DNA of 64,000 nt from Actinoplanes philippinensis (GTDB taxonomy: Bacteria; Actinomycetota; Actinomycetes; Mycobacteriales; Micromonosporaceae): positions 248,001 through 312,000 of the forward strand of contig NZ_FONV01000001.1 in NCBI RefSeq assembly GCF_900113015.1. Direction: 5' to 3'. Shown one piece after another: positions 50,673-58,680 of this stretch (position 1 is the first letter of the stretch; the number at the start of each line of letters is the position of its first letter). The notes below the pieces were generated by a model. It had not been told where the DNA came from and ran no database searches. It saw only the letters and a program-made list of their open reading frames with translations. Both the position numbers and the translations under genes were made by a program.

Positions 50673-51599
50673 TTATTGCTTGACGCTGCCCGCGGCCAGA
50701 CCTGACTGCCAATAACGCTGGAGCAGCAGGAACGCCACGGTCAGGGGGACGATGGTGAGCAGCGAACCGGTGATCACGAGGTCGTAGACGACGTCGCCGC
50801 CGACCGTGGTGGCCTGCCTGCTCCACTGGTAGAGACCCAGCGTGAGGGGGTAGAGGTCGGCATCCTTCAGCATGATCAGCGGGAGGAAGAAGTTGTTCCA
50901 GGTCGCGACGATGTTGAACAGCAGCACCGTGACCAGGCCGGGAGCGAGCAACGGCAGGGACAGCTTGAAGAAGCTGCGGAACTCGCCGGCGCCGTCCACC
51001 CGGGCGGACTCGAGGATCTCGTTGGGCACGGCCTCGCTGGAGTACGTCCACATCAGGTAGAGGCCGAACGGCGACACCAGCGACGGGATGATGATCGCCC
51101 ACGGGGTGTCGGTCAGCCCCATCTTCGCGAACATCAGGAACGTCGGCACGGCCAGCGCGGTCGGCGGGACCGCGATGCCGCCGAGGATCAGGGCGAACAC
51201 CGCCCGGCGGCCGAGGAAGTCGAACTTCGCCAGCCCGTAGCCGGCCAGGGCCGCCAGCAGGGTCGCTCCCCCGGCGCCGACCAGCACGTAGAGCACGGTG
51301 TTCAGCAGCCAGCGGCCGAAGATGCCGTCCTGGTAGGTGAACGCGCGCCCGATGTTGTCGAACAGCGCGAAGTCGCCGGAGAACCAGAGGCCGAACGTGC
51401 CGAGCAGATCCGACTGCGTCTTGGTCGAGCTGATCAGAAGCCAGATCAACGGCAACAGGGTGTACGCCAGCATCAGGCCGGTGACGATCGTGAGGGTCAC
51501 GCTGCGGCGTGGCCTGCTGACCGACGCCCGTACGGTGACCGGTTTGCGGGAGCGGCCCGGGCTCTGCGCCGCCGCCCGGACGGTGGGCGTGGTGGACAC
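50673..51599 (-). CDS. Sugar ABC transporter permease, MalG type
   Basis: The 308-residue protein has six membrane helices and the EAA loop EILESARVDGAGEFRSFFKL, which contacts the ATPase. Its 45-residue N-terminal extension is basic and typical of actinobacterial homologues. It starts directly next to the stop of the MalF-type gene. No ATPase gene is in the operon, so the importer probably uses a shared MsiK-type ATPase encoded elsewhere. Confidence 0.92.
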   Translation of the reverse strand: MSTTPTVRAAAQSPGRSRKPVTVRASVSRPRRSVTLTIVTGLMLAYTLLPLIWLLISSTKTQSDLLGTFGLWFSGDFALFDNIGRAFTYQDGIFGRWLLNTVLYVLVGAGGATLLAALAGYGLAKFDFLGRRAVFALILGGIAVPPTALAVPTFLMFAKMGLTDTPWAIIIPSLVSPFGLYLMWTYSSEAVPNEILESARVDGAGEFRSFFKLSLPLLAPGLVTVLLFNIVATWNNFFLPLIMLKDADLYPLTLGLYQWSRQATTVGGDVVYDLVITGSLLTIVPLTVAFLLLQRYWQSGLAAGSVKQ

Positions 51600-52466
51600 T
51601 CAGGCCGCCCCCTTCAAGGCACGTCCCTGGAACAGGTACGCCACGACCATGGTCGCCAGACCCATCACCAGGGCGACCGTCGCCGAGTAGTTGACCTGCT
51701 GCCCGGCGAAGGACAGCTGGTACGCGTAGATGTTCGGGGTGAAGTAGGTGGTGATCGAGTTGGGCGCCAGCGTGTCCAGGATCTGCGGCTCGTTGAACAG
51801 CTGGAAACTGCCGATGATCGAGAACACGGTGGCCACCACCAGCGGACCCCGCAGCGCCGGCAGCTTGATGGCCCGGATGATCCGGAACTGCCCGGCCCCG
51901 TCGATGGCGGCCGCCTCGTAGAGCGCGGTGTCCACGACCCGGAGGCCGGAGTACAGGATGAGCATGTTGTAGCCGACGAACTCCCAGGTCACGATGTTGC
52001 CGATGCTGGCCAGGATCAGGTCCGGCGACAGCGGGTCGGGCAGGGTGATCCCGAACAGCTCGTTGATGTTGCCGACCAGCCCGAACCGGGTGCCGTAGAG
52101 GAAGCCCCACATCAGGGCGGCCACCACGGCCGGCACGGCGTACGGCAGGAAGATCGCGACCCGGAAGAACCCGGCCCCGTAGAGCCGGCCGCTGTCGATC
52201 GCCAGCGCCACCAGCAGGGCGAGTCCCAGCATGATGGGCACCTGGACCAGCAGGAACAGCGAGACGCGGGTGAGCGCCTCCCAGAACTGCGGGTCGCCGA
52301 AAACCTTGGTGTAGTTCTCGAAGCCGACGAAGCTGGTGCCGCCGACCAGTCTGGTGCGGAAGACGCTGAGGTAAGCCGCATACGCGATGGGCGCCAGGAA
52401 GACCAGTCCGAAGACCGCGAGGAACGGACCGGTGAATTGCCACCCGATCCATGAACGACGGGTCAC
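51600..52466 (-). CDS. Sugar ABC transporter permease, MalF type
   Basis: The 288-residue protein has six membrane helices and the EAA loop ALYEAAAIDGAGQFRIIRAI. It is the first gene of the operon: MalF type, MalG type, binding protein, GH42. The start lies 18 bases from the proximal LacI operator, so repressor binding would block transcription. Confidence 0.92.
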   Translation of the reverse strand: MTRRSWIGWQFTGPFLAVFGLVFLAPIAYAAYLSVFRTRLVGGTSFVGFENYTKVFGDPQFWEALTRVSLFLLVQVPIMLGLALLVALAIDSGRLYGAGFFRVAIFLPYAVPAVVAALMWGFLYGTRFGLVGNINELFGITLPDPLSPDLILASIGNIVTWEFVGYNMLILYSGLRVVDTALYEAAAIDGAGQFRIIRAIKLPALRGPLVVATVFSIIGSFQLFNEPQILDTLAPNSITTYFTPNIYAYQLSFAGQQVNYSATVALVMGLATMVVAYLFQGRALKGAA

Positions 52467-52484
52467 GCCTGCCCCCTCCCGAGG

Positions 52485-52500
52485 ATGTTTACGTAAACAT
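52485..52500. promoter_or_regulatory. LacI-type operator O1 (perfect 16-bp palindrome)
   Basis: ATGTTTACGTAAACAT is a perfect palindrome with a central CG, as recognised by LacI-family proteins. It lies 18 bases before the MalF-type gene and 23 bases centre to centre from an identical copy, so the two lie on about the same face of the helix. Confidence 0.88.
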
Positions 52501-52507
52501 GAGCGTC

Positions 52508-52523
52508 ATGTTTACGTAAACAT
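52508..52523. promoter_or_regulatory. LacI-type operator O2 (identical copy)
   Basis: This copy is identical to O1 in all 16 bases. A candidate promoter for the lacI gene has -10 TATAGT at 52532-52537, and this operator covers its -35 region. The pair can therefore repress both the transport operon and the regulator itself. Confidence 0.88.
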
Positions 52524-52566
52524 GACTGCCGTATAGTGGCACGGGCCACAAATCACGGTCAAGGAG

Positions 52567-53628
52567 ATGATCACGATCGAACCGCCCCGGCTCCGTGCCG
52601 CCTCGGACGTCCCCGGCGGGCGTCGCAAGCAGCGCGTCTCCATGGCCGACGTGGCCCGCCTCGCCGGAGTCTCCTCGCAGACCGTCTCGCGCGTCGCCAA
52701 CGGCGCGGCCGGCGTCGTCGACACCACCCGTGAGCACGTGCTCGCCGCCATGAGCGAGCTCGGCTACCGGCCCAACAGCGCGGCCCGGTCGCTGCGCTAC
52801 GGGCGCTTCAACACGATCGGCGTCATCCTGTTCGGGCTGTCGTCCATCGGCAACAGCCGCACGGTCGAGGCGATCGCCACCCACGCCGCCGCCGAGGGCT
52901 ACGCGATAACCCTCATCCCGGTCGGCGCGGCCACCCAGGACAACGTCATGGGAGCGTTCACCAGGATGGGTGAGCTCGCCGTCGACGGGGTCGTCCTGAT
53001 CATCGAGGTGCACCTGCTCGACGCGTCGGCCGTCGCCATCCCGCCCGGCGTGCACGTGGTCGTCGTCGACTCCGACGCGGGCGACCGCTACCCGGTCGTC
53101 GACACCGACCAGGCCGACGGGGCGCGGCAGGCCGTCCGGCATCTGCTCGCGCTCGGGCACCGTACCGTCTGGCACGTCGCCGGCCCCGCCGAGTCGTTCG
53201 CCGCCGAGCGGCGCGCCGGCGCCTGGCGCCGGGTCCTCGAGGAGGCCGGGCGGCCCGTCCCGGCCCCCGAGCGCGGGGACTGGTCGGCCGACTCGGGCTA
53301 TCACGCGGGGCTGCGGCTCGCCGCCGACCCGGACTGCACGGCCATCTTCGCCGCCAACGACCAGATGGCGCTCGGCGTGCTGCGGGCCCTGCACGAGCGT
53401 GGCCGGCGGGTGCCGGCCGACGTCAGCGTGGTCGGGTTCGACGACATCGCCGACGCCGGGTCCTATCTGCCCCCGCTTACCACCGTCCACCAGGACTTCG
53501 CCGAGGTCGGGCGGCGCTGCGTGGACGCGCTGCTGCGCCAGATCCACGACGAGCCGACGGGCGCCGGCACCGATCTGGTCGCCACCCGGCTGGTGATTCG
53601 CGGGAGCACGGGGCCGGTCGGGTCGTGA
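52567..53628 (+). CDS. LacI family transcriptional regulator
   Basis: The 353-residue protein has the LacI HTH (SMADVARLAGVSSQTVSRVANG, about residues 25-46) with the hinge helix NSAARSLRYG, and a periplasmic-binding-like effector domain (SVVGFDDIADAGSYLPPLTT). Galactosides from the adjacent GH42 operon are the likely inducers. The start places AAGGAG directly against the ATG, with no spacer, which is odd; a downstream ATG at codon 26 would leave the HTH barely complete. Two identical operators lie upstream. Confidence 0.92.
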   Translation: MITIEPPRLRAASDVPGGRRKQRVSMADVARLAGVSSQTVSRVANGAAGVVDTTREHVLAAMSELGYRPNSAARSLRYGRFNTIGVILFGLSSIGNSRTVEAIATHAAAEGYAITLIPVGAATQDNVMGAFTRMGELAVDGVVLIIEVHLLDASAVAIPPGVHVVVVDSDAGDRYPVVDTDQADGARQAVRHLLALGHRTVWHVAGPAESFAAERRAGAWRRVLEEAGRPVPAPERGDWSADSGYHAGLRLAADPDCTAIFAANDQMALGVLRALHERGRRVPADVSVVGFDDIADAGSYLPPLTTVHQDFAEVGRRCVDALLRQIHDEPTGAGTDLVATRLVIRGSTGPVGS

Positions 53629-53696
53629 TCGGGGCTGCGCCGGTTGACCGGCTGACGGACCCTGGGTGGAGGACTTCGACACGAAGGGTGTTCACC

Positions 53697-54062
53697 ATGC
53701 CGTTCAAGCCCAGCGCCACCGAGATTCTCGAGCACGCGCGGACCGGGACCTCCACCGCGGGACGTGTCTTCGGCGAGCCGATCGAACGGGACGGCGTCAC
53801 CGTCGTCCCGGTCGCGGTGATCCGCGGCGGCGGGGGCGGGGGCGCCGGCAGCGGCTCCCCCGAGGGCGGCGACAAGGTCGACGGGGAGGGCTCGGGCGGC
53901 GGGTTCGGCTTCACCGCACGCCCGGCCGGGGTGTTCGTGATCCGCGACGGGGACGCGCACTGGCGTCCGGCGCTCGACGTCAACCGGATCGTCGCGGGTG
54001 GGCAGCTGCTGGGCCTCGCCGCCATCCTGGTCATCGGCACCGCCCTGCGCCGCCGCCGCTGA
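53697..54062 (+). CDS. GerW family (YtfJ-like) sporulation protein
   Basis: The 121-residue protein shows the GerW pattern: FGEPIERDGVTVVPVAVI, a Gly-rich linker (GGGGGGAGSGSPEGG), GFGFTARPAGVFVI and a C-terminal membrane segment LLGLAAILVIGTALRRRR. In Bacillus YtfJ is a germination-linked sporulation protein; actinobacterial homologues are uncharacterised. AAGGG lies nine bases before the ATG. A hairpin follows the stop. Confidence 0.82.
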   Translation: MPFKPSATEILEHARTGTSTAGRVFGEPIERDGVTVVPVAVIRGGGGGGAGSGSPEGGDKVDGEGSGGGFGFTARPAGVFVIRDGDAHWRPALDVNRIVAGGQLLGLAAILVIGTALRRRR

Positions 54063-54068
54063 ACCCGG

Positions 54069-54091
54069 GCCGGGTCCGGCCCGGACCCGGC
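54069..54091. terminator. Hairpin terminator between convergent genes
   Basis: GCCGGGTCCG-GCC-CGGACCCGGC is a perfect 10-bp stem 6 bases after the GerW gene stop and 13 bases before the end of the convergent PilZ gene. Confidence 0.75.
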
Positions 54092-54104
54092 GGCGTCCGG
54101 CTGT

Positions 54105-54794
54105 TCAGGCGGTTCGTTTGTTGCGGCGGCGCTCGCCGATCTCCCAGGCCAGGATGTACTGGCGGATCGTCCGGGCCAGCTCCTCCTTGGTGTCGAACGT
54201 GAGGATCAGGTGCTGGCCGGGGTCGCCGTGCGGAGCGTCCCGGACGTTGTGGACCACACCGCTGAGCTTCGCCTCGGCGGTGCCCAGCCACACCGTCGCC
54301 TCGACCCGGTCGCCCTGGGTGAGCGAGGTGGCCTCGTCGATCCAGCAGCGCAGGCCGCCCTCGCTGATGTCCAGCAGGACACCCTCGGCCGGCTGGCCGC
54401 TGACCTCGGCGTCCAGGTGCACGACGGCGCCGGCGCCGCCACGGACGAACTCCCGGCGGTTGTCGTGCCGGGCGGCGCCCGACGGGGTGAGGATCCAGCG
54501 CAGCGGGGCGCTGCCGGACACCACGACGAGGCGGCAGGGCAGCACCACGCGGGTCCGTGGCGGCGCCCAGAAGATCTCGAACTCCTGGCCGGGCTCGAAC
54601 ATCGCGAGGCCGGTGGTCTCCAGCGGGGCGGCCACGCTGAACGTGTCGCCGTCGATCGACTCGAGCTTCGACCGGAGGTTCACTCCGTCGCCGAGGACCA
54701 GGAAGACGGGGTCACCGATCGCCGGCAGCTCGACGCCGGCCAGACCTCCGGCCCCTGGAACCGACATCACTCCAGCTGCACCGTTGCTCATCAT
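54105..54794 (-). CDS. PilZ domain c-di-GMP-binding protein (YcgR-like)
   Basis: The 229-residue protein has an N-terminal YcgR-like beta domain (VFLVLGDGVNLRSKLESIDG) and a C-terminal PilZ domain with both binding motifs: RREFVR (RxxxR) and DISEGGLRCWI (D/NxSxxG). YcgR homologues bind c-di-GMP and change motility. Many Micromonosporaceae, such as Actinoplanes, make flagellated spores, so motility control is plausible. The gene is divergent from the sigma factor gene; a 9-bp inverted repeat lies between. Confidence 0.9.
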   Translation of the reverse strand: MMSNGAAGVMSVPGAGGLAGVELPAIGDPVFLVLGDGVNLRSKLESIDGDTFSVAAPLETTGLAMFEPGQEFEIFWAPPRTRVVLPCRLVVVSGSAPLRWILTPSGAARHDNRREFVRGGAGAVVHLDAEVSGQPAEGVLLDISEGGLRCWIDEATSLTQGDRVEATVWLGTAEAKLSGVVHNVRDAPHGDPGQHLILTFDTKEELARTIRQYILAWEIGERRRNKRTA

Positions 54795-54858
54795 TCACCT
54801 CTCCGGGACGCCCGTTCACGGCTGGTCGGGTCGGCCTCTCTCATCGGCAGCCGGCGGC

Positions 54859-54902
54859 CGTACGTGAACATCCCGGAGGTCCGGGGACGGCCGTCACGTA
54901 CG
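54859..54902. promoter_or_regulatory. Inverted repeat CGTACGTGA/TCACGTACG upstream of the sigma factor
   Basis: Two 9-base arms (54859-54867 and 54894-54902) are 26 bases apart in the divergent region between the PilZ gene and the sigma factor operon. The distal arm is 36 bases before the sigma gene start. It may be an operator or part of an autoregulated promoter. Confidence 0.4.
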
Positions 54903-54938
54903 CTCGTTGGAAAATCTCGGGAAGGGACTGCACAGATC

Positions 54939-55481
54939 GTGGCCCGGATGCGTCCATGGGGAGTGACCTTCGAGCAATTCGCGTTGGCCCGCCTGCCAAG
55001 CCTGCTCCGGTACGCGGTCGTCCTCACCGGCGACCGGGATCTGGCCCAGGATGTCGTGCAGGAGGTGCTGGCGCGGGCCCAGGTCCGGTGGAAACGCATC
55101 AGCGACGCGGAGTCGCCCGAGGCGTATGTGCGGCGCATGGTGCTCAACGAGTACCTGTCGTGGCGGCGCAGCTGGGCGGTGCGGCACATCCACGCGGCCG
55201 GGGAACGCTTGATCGAGATCGACGACGCTCGCGGCGGGGTCCGCGACCACGCCGACGGTGTGGTCGAGGCCGACGCGCTCTGGCACCGGCTTGCCGCCCT
55301 CGGGCGCAAGCAGCGGGCGGTGCTGGTGTTGCGCTACTACGAGCAGCTGGACGACGACGCGATCGCCGATCTGCTGGGGTGCGCTCCCGCCACGGTGCGC
55401 AGCCACGCGTCGAGGGCACTGCAGATCCTCCGGCTCGATCAGCAGTCGGAGATTCGAGTCCACGCCGAGGAGAGGTCGTGA
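54939..55481 (+). CDS. SigE-family ECF RNA polymerase sigma factor
   Basis: The 180-residue protein has sigma region 2 (YAVVLTGDRDLAQDVVQEVL) and region 4 (KQRAVLVLRYYEQLDDDAIA, PATVRSHASRALQIL), matching the SigE-family group abundant in Micromonosporaceae. GTG at 54939 is used with GAAGGG about twelve bases upstream; an in-frame ATG follows three codons later. It overlaps the next gene by 4 bases (GTGA). The following membrane protein is in the place usually taken by an anti-sigma factor, so control by that protein is inferred. Confidence 0.88.
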   Translation: MARMRPWGVTFEQFALARLPSLLRYAVVLTGDRDLAQDVVQEVLARAQVRWKRISDAESPEAYVRRMVLNEYLSWRRSWAVRHIHAAGERLIEIDDARGGVRDHADGVVEADALWHRLAALGRKQRAVLVLRYYEQLDDDAIADLLGCAPATVRSHASRALQILRLDQQSEIRVHAEERS

Positions 55482-56317
55482 ACGAGCACGGAGACCGGCT
55501 GCGCGAAGCCTTCACCAAGCACGAGACCGAGACGCCGGACCCCGCAGCGGTCTACGCCCGCGTCGAGGAGCTGGCGAAGAAATACCGGTGGCGCCGGTTC
55601 GGCGTGCAGGCCGCGGGCGGGGTGGCGCTGAGCGCCGGCCTCATCGCGGGCATCACCCAGCTCCCGGCGATCCTGCCCGCCTCCCCGGCCGCGACCAACG
55701 CGCCCGCCTTCGAGGTCGCCGCCCCGATCGCGACGATCGACCCGGCCGCGCCGCTCACCGACGAGGAGACCAAGGCGGGTCTCGCCGCCTACTTCGAGGC
55801 CGGTTTCGGCTACGACAACGCGGTCGAGCTGGCCAAGCTGTGGAACCTGCCGGGTGACCAGATCGCCCAGGTCAAGGCCGTCGCCGGGCGCAAGCTGCTG
55901 GCCAACGAGACACTGCCGGTCACCGCCAAACCCAACACCGACGAGCCCACCACCGGGGAGCCGGAGGACACTGAGCTGTCCCGGCAGACCGAGGAGTTCT
56001 TCCTGCAGGGCTACGACTGGGACGACGCGGTCGTGCTGGCGAAGCTGTGGAAACTCGACGACCCGGGCTCGGCCAAGGCCGAGGCGGGCAAGCGCCTGCT
56101 CGCCGGGGAGACCCTGCCGGGCGGGGTCAAGCCCGACCCGAAGCAGGTCGAGGAGGGTAACAAGGCCCGCCTGGCGAACGTCTTCTGGGACGCCGGCTAC
56201 GACGGCGAGGACGCCGAGAAGCTGGCGAAACTCTGGAAACTCGACGACACGTACGACGCCAAGGTCGAGGCCGGCCGACGGATCCAGGCCGGCGAGACGC
56301 TGCCGATCCAGCCGTGA
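55478..56317 (+). CDS. Single-pass membrane protein with three LAKLW-type repeats
   Basis: The 279-residue protein has a 45-residue cytoplasmic N-terminus (HETETPDPAAVYARVEEL), one membrane helix (FGVQAAGGVALSAGLIAGI) and an external part with three repeats of about 60 residues. Each repeat has G-Y/F-x-x-D/N-A-x-x-LAKLWxL (AVELAKLWNL, AVVLAKLWKL, AEKLAKLWKL), a short acidic stretch, and AG-R/K-x(4)-A-x-ETLP (for example AGKRLLAGETLP). I recognise no family. The layout fits an anti-sigma-like sensor. The gene overlaps both neighbours by 4 bases, so it is translated with the sigma factor and the amidoligase. The repeats are Glu/Lys-rich and could be substrates of the amidoligase. Confidence 0.82.
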   Translation: MNEHGDRLREAFTKHETETPDPAAVYARVEELAKKYRWRRFGVQAAGGVALSAGLIAGITQLPAILPASPAATNAPAFEVAAPIATIDPAAPLTDEETKAGLAAYFEAGFGYDNAVELAKLWNLPGDQIAQVKAVAGRKLLANETLPVTAKPNTDEPTTGEPEDTELSRQTEEFFLQGYDWDDAVVLAKLWKLDDPGSAKAEAGKRLLAGETLPGGVKPDPKQVEEGNKARLANVFWDAGYDGEDAEKLAKLWKLDDTYDAKVEAGRRIQAGETLPIQP

Positions 56318-57378
56318 CCCCGGAGCTGCGCCGGCGGATCGGCTTCGAGATCGAGCTGATGGCCCCGCCCGGGGTCAGCCGACGCACCCTGGCCATGGAT
56401 CTGGCCGGACGCTGCGGGGGCAGCGTCCGGCCGGTGTGGCACCACGACAGCGAGCCGTCGCTGGTTCCCGGGCTGGGACGGTTCCTGCATCTCACGCAAG
56501 GTTTCGAGGTGCGCCGGCCGGGCGGGGAGCTGCTCTGCACGCTCGTCGACGACGTCACCCTGCTGCACGGTCTCGACCCGCGGTCCCCGGCCGTCCCGGG
56601 CTGGCACCGGATCCTCACCGACGACACCCGGCTGCTGCGCCTGCTCGCGCTGCAGTGCGATCCCGGCGCCCACCTGCCCGACGTGCTCGCACCGGCGGCC
56701 CGCCTGTGGGGCACCACGGTCCAGCAGCACGGCCGGATCTTCCGGCTCGACGACCCGGCCGGCGCGACGGTCGCCCTCGCCTCCCCCGCCGGCGGCGAAC
56801 GCGAACGCCCCTGCGAGATCGTCACCCCACCGATCGCCGCGAACCATCACGCCGCGCTCGCCGAACTGCTCGAACCCGCCCGCGACCTCGGCTTCACCGT
56901 CCCTCATGAGGCGGCCGTGCACCTGCACGTCGACGGCGCGCCGTTCCGCGCGGCGGACGCCCTGGCCAACGTGGTGCGGCTGTTCGCCCACTACCGGGAG
57001 GCGCTGCGCGAGGTGCTGGCCACCAACCCGGCCTGCCGCCGGCTCGCGCCGCTCCCGGCGCCGCTGGTCACCGCCGTCGCCGGCAGGCCGACCACCGAGG
57101 AGTTGCGCCGAGCCGCCACCGACGGCGGCCTCACCAAGTTCTTCGACGTCAACCTCACCCAGGTGCTGACCGACACCCCGATCCGCGACACCGTCGAGAT
57201 ACGCATCCTGCCGGGCGCCCTCGACGCCTCCGCGATCATCCACCGGGCCGCCCTGATCGACCTGCTGCTGGCCCGCTGCGCCGATCCGGCGCCGATCCCG
57301 CCTCCGCCGGACCCCGCCGCCGCGGTGGAGACGTTGCTGGACATGGCCGCCGAGACCCATGCGGGGTACGGCCACTAG
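56314..57378 (+). CDS. Amidoligase family enzyme (COOH-NH2 ligase fold)
   Basis: The 354-residue protein has the motif series of the amidoligase family related to glutamine synthetase/gamma-glutamylcysteine ligase: IGFEIELMAPPG (metal-binding Glu pair), ERPCEIVTPPI, AVHLHVDGAPF, LTKFFDVNLTQ and DTVEIRILPGALDA. Enzymes of this fold use ATP to join a carboxylate to an amine. It lacks a signal peptide, so it acts in the cytoplasm. As third gene of a sigma factor operon, coupled by GTGA, it may modify the cytoplasmic tail of its membrane neighbour, a peptide or a wall precursor. The target is unknown. Confidence 0.82.
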   Translation: MTPELRRRIGFEIELMAPPGVSRRTLAMDLAGRCGGSVRPVWHHDSEPSLVPGLGRFLHLTQGFEVRRPGGELLCTLVDDVTLLHGLDPRSPAVPGWHRILTDDTRLLRLLALQCDPGAHLPDVLAPAARLWGTTVQQHGRIFRLDDPAGATVALASPAGGERERPCEIVTPPIAANHHAALAELLEPARDLGFTVPHEAAVHLHVDGAPFRAADALANVVRLFAHYREALREVLATNPACRRLAPLPAPLVTAVAGRPTTEELRRAATDGGLTKFFDVNLTQVLTDTPIRDTVEIRILPGALDASAIIHRAALIDLLLARCADPAPIPPPPDPAAAVETLLDMAAETHAGYGH

Positions 57379-57419
57379 GACAACCGTGAGCCACACCGCG
57401 AGACGGGCGGCCCCTCGCG

Positions 57420-57440
57420 GCCCGGCCGCGCGCGCCGGGC
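57420..57440. terminator. Possible hairpin between convergent genes
   Basis: GCCCGGC and GCCGGGC arms with a 7-base GC-rich loop lie between the amidoligase stop and the end of the convergent oxidoreductase gene. The stem is short and there is no T-run. Confidence 0.4.
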
Positions 57441-57483
57441 TGCTGCCCACCTCCCCGACGGCCGGATCCGTGCACCCCGCGGC

Positions 57484-58281
57484 TCAGGGGGTGGGGCGCC
57501 GGGGGATCAGGGACTCCAGGACGTCCCGGGCGGCGGGGGCCACGCGGGGCCGGATGCCCAGATCGGTGAGGAGTTCGGTGGCGGCGGCCATCTCCTCACG
57601 GCGGCGGACGGCGTGCTTGCGGGAGCCGTCGACCAGGCGGTCCAGGGTGCCGGCGTCGCTGCGGACCAGCTCGTCGCGGACGATGTCGCGCAGCCACTTC
57701 TCCAGCCCCGCCGCCCGGGCCGCTTCCAGTGCCTCGATCACGGCGGCGGCCATGCCCTTGTAGAAGACGCTGCGCAGCAGTTTGCGAGTGGCGGCCGCGC
57801 CGACCGGGCCGTCCAGCACCTCCACCGACGCGCCGTATCCGCCGAGCACGCCGGCCAGCTCGGTGGCGGCCGGGCCACTGGCGGTCATCGGGGTGCGCAG
57901 GCCACGGCCGGGGACCGGGGACATCAGGGCCACGTCGACCACCCGTACCGTCCGGCCGCCGAGTGCGGCGAGTCGTTCCTTGAGGCCGGGCGCCGCGGTG
58001 TTGAGGTCGGCCCAGATCACGCCGGGGGCCAGTACGGGCAGCGAGTCACGCAGCGCGTCCACGGCGTCGGCGGCGCTGTTGACGCTGAGCACGATCGACG
58101 CGCCCGCCACGGCGGTGGCGTCGCTGTCCGCGGCTCGCACCCCGGCCGGCGCCGGCGTCGCCGGGTCGTGGCCCTGCACGGTCGCGCCGGCCGCCACCAG
58201 GTCGGCGGCGATCAGGCTGCCGGCCTCGCCGAGCCCGAGGACGGCGATCACCGGCCCGGCGGGAGTTCCGGAGACCGTCAT
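57484..58281 (-). CDS. NAD(P)-dependent beta-hydroxyacid dehydrogenase-like protein (DUF1932)
   Basis: The 265-residue protein has an N-terminal Rossmann fold (VIAVLGLGEAGSLIA) like 6-phosphogluconate dehydrogenase, VLSVNSAADAVD, and a C-terminal DUF1932 domain (RSVFYKGMAAAVIEALEAA). It probably oxidises a hydroxy acid. It is divergent from the gal-type genes and shares their promoter region, where two GntR boxes lie, so it is probably coregulated and may act on a pathway intermediate. The ATG overlaps the stop of a small upstream reading frame (ATGA). Confidence 0.85.
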   Translation of the reverse strand: MTVSGTPAGPVIAVLGLGEAGSLIAADLVAAGATVQGHDPATPAPAGVRAADSDATAVAGASIVLSVNSAADAVDALRDSLPVLAPGVIWADLNTAAPGLKERLAALGGRTVRVVDVALMSPVPGRGLRTPMTASGPAATELAGVLGGYGASVEVLDGPVGAAATRKLLRSVFYKGMAAAVIEALEAARAAGLEKWLRDIVRDELVRSDAGTLDRLVDGSRKHAVRRREEMAAATELLTDLGIRPRVAPAARDVLESLIPRRPTP

Positions 58282-58430
58282 GACAACGCCTCCACCGGAA
58301 CGCCCGGCGCCTCGGAGACCGGCACGGCAGAGCGTCCCGCGTGCCGGAAGCCCGTCGTGAAAGGGCCTCGACCAGGAGGCTCTGCCGGTAGGAGGCCGTC
58401 AACTCGGGAGGGCCGGGTGAGGGCTTTCAT
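58278..58430 (-). CDS. 50-residue reading frame coupled to the DUF1932 gene
   Basis: A strong ribosome binding site (AGGAGG, seven bases before ATG) opens a 50-codon frame (MKALTRPSRVDGLLPAEPPG at the start) whose TGA overlaps the ATG of the dehydrogenase gene. The signals argue for translation. Against a conserved protein, only about 72% of third codon positions are G or C, below the neighbouring genes. It may be a leader peptide. I recognise no family. Confidence 0.5.
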   Translation of the reverse strand: MKALTRPSRVDGLLPAEPPGRGPFTTGFRHAGRSAVPVSEAPGVPVEALS

Positions 58431-58558
58431 GGTGGAGCCTCCTGACGTGGGGCGGGCCGGCACCCGTGGTGGCGCGTCGCCGGGACAGGCGGCCGGGTGT
58501 CGGGTGGTGCCGTGGCGGCGCCGGGAGCCGGTCGCGAGTGTTCCAAGGCGGCGACACG

Positions 58559-58570
58559 ATTGTCAACAAT
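58559..58570. promoter_or_regulatory. GntR (FadR-type) operator box 1
   Basis: ATTGT-CA-ACAAT is a perfect palindrome of the FadR/FCD class. It lies in the divergent region between the DUF1932 gene and galB, and matches box 3 in front of the GntR gene in 11 of 12 bases. The rest of the 58431-58680 gap shows no gene. Confidence 0.72.
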
Positions 58571-58640
58571 TGTCGCGACGACCGGGGTGGCCTACGCTCG
58601 GCCACGGAACCCGCGCCTCAGGCAATGCTCCTCCGCGCGG

Positions 58641-58652
58641 ATCGTCGACAAT
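58641..58652. promoter_or_regulatory. GntR (FadR-type) operator box 2
   Basis: ATCGTCGACAAT is a near-palindrome (one mismatch from ATTGTCGACAAT), 28 bases before the galB start. It is a variant of boxes 1 and 3 and is well placed to block transcription of the gal-type operon. Confidence 0.65.
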
Positions 58653-58680
58653 TTTGCTGGAAATCGGATGGGAAGACGCG

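Noticed and set aside
51600-52466. Missing ATPase as a sign of a broken importer
   Set aside because: Actinobacterial sugar importers of this type commonly share one MsiK-type ATPase encoded elsewhere, so its absence is normal.
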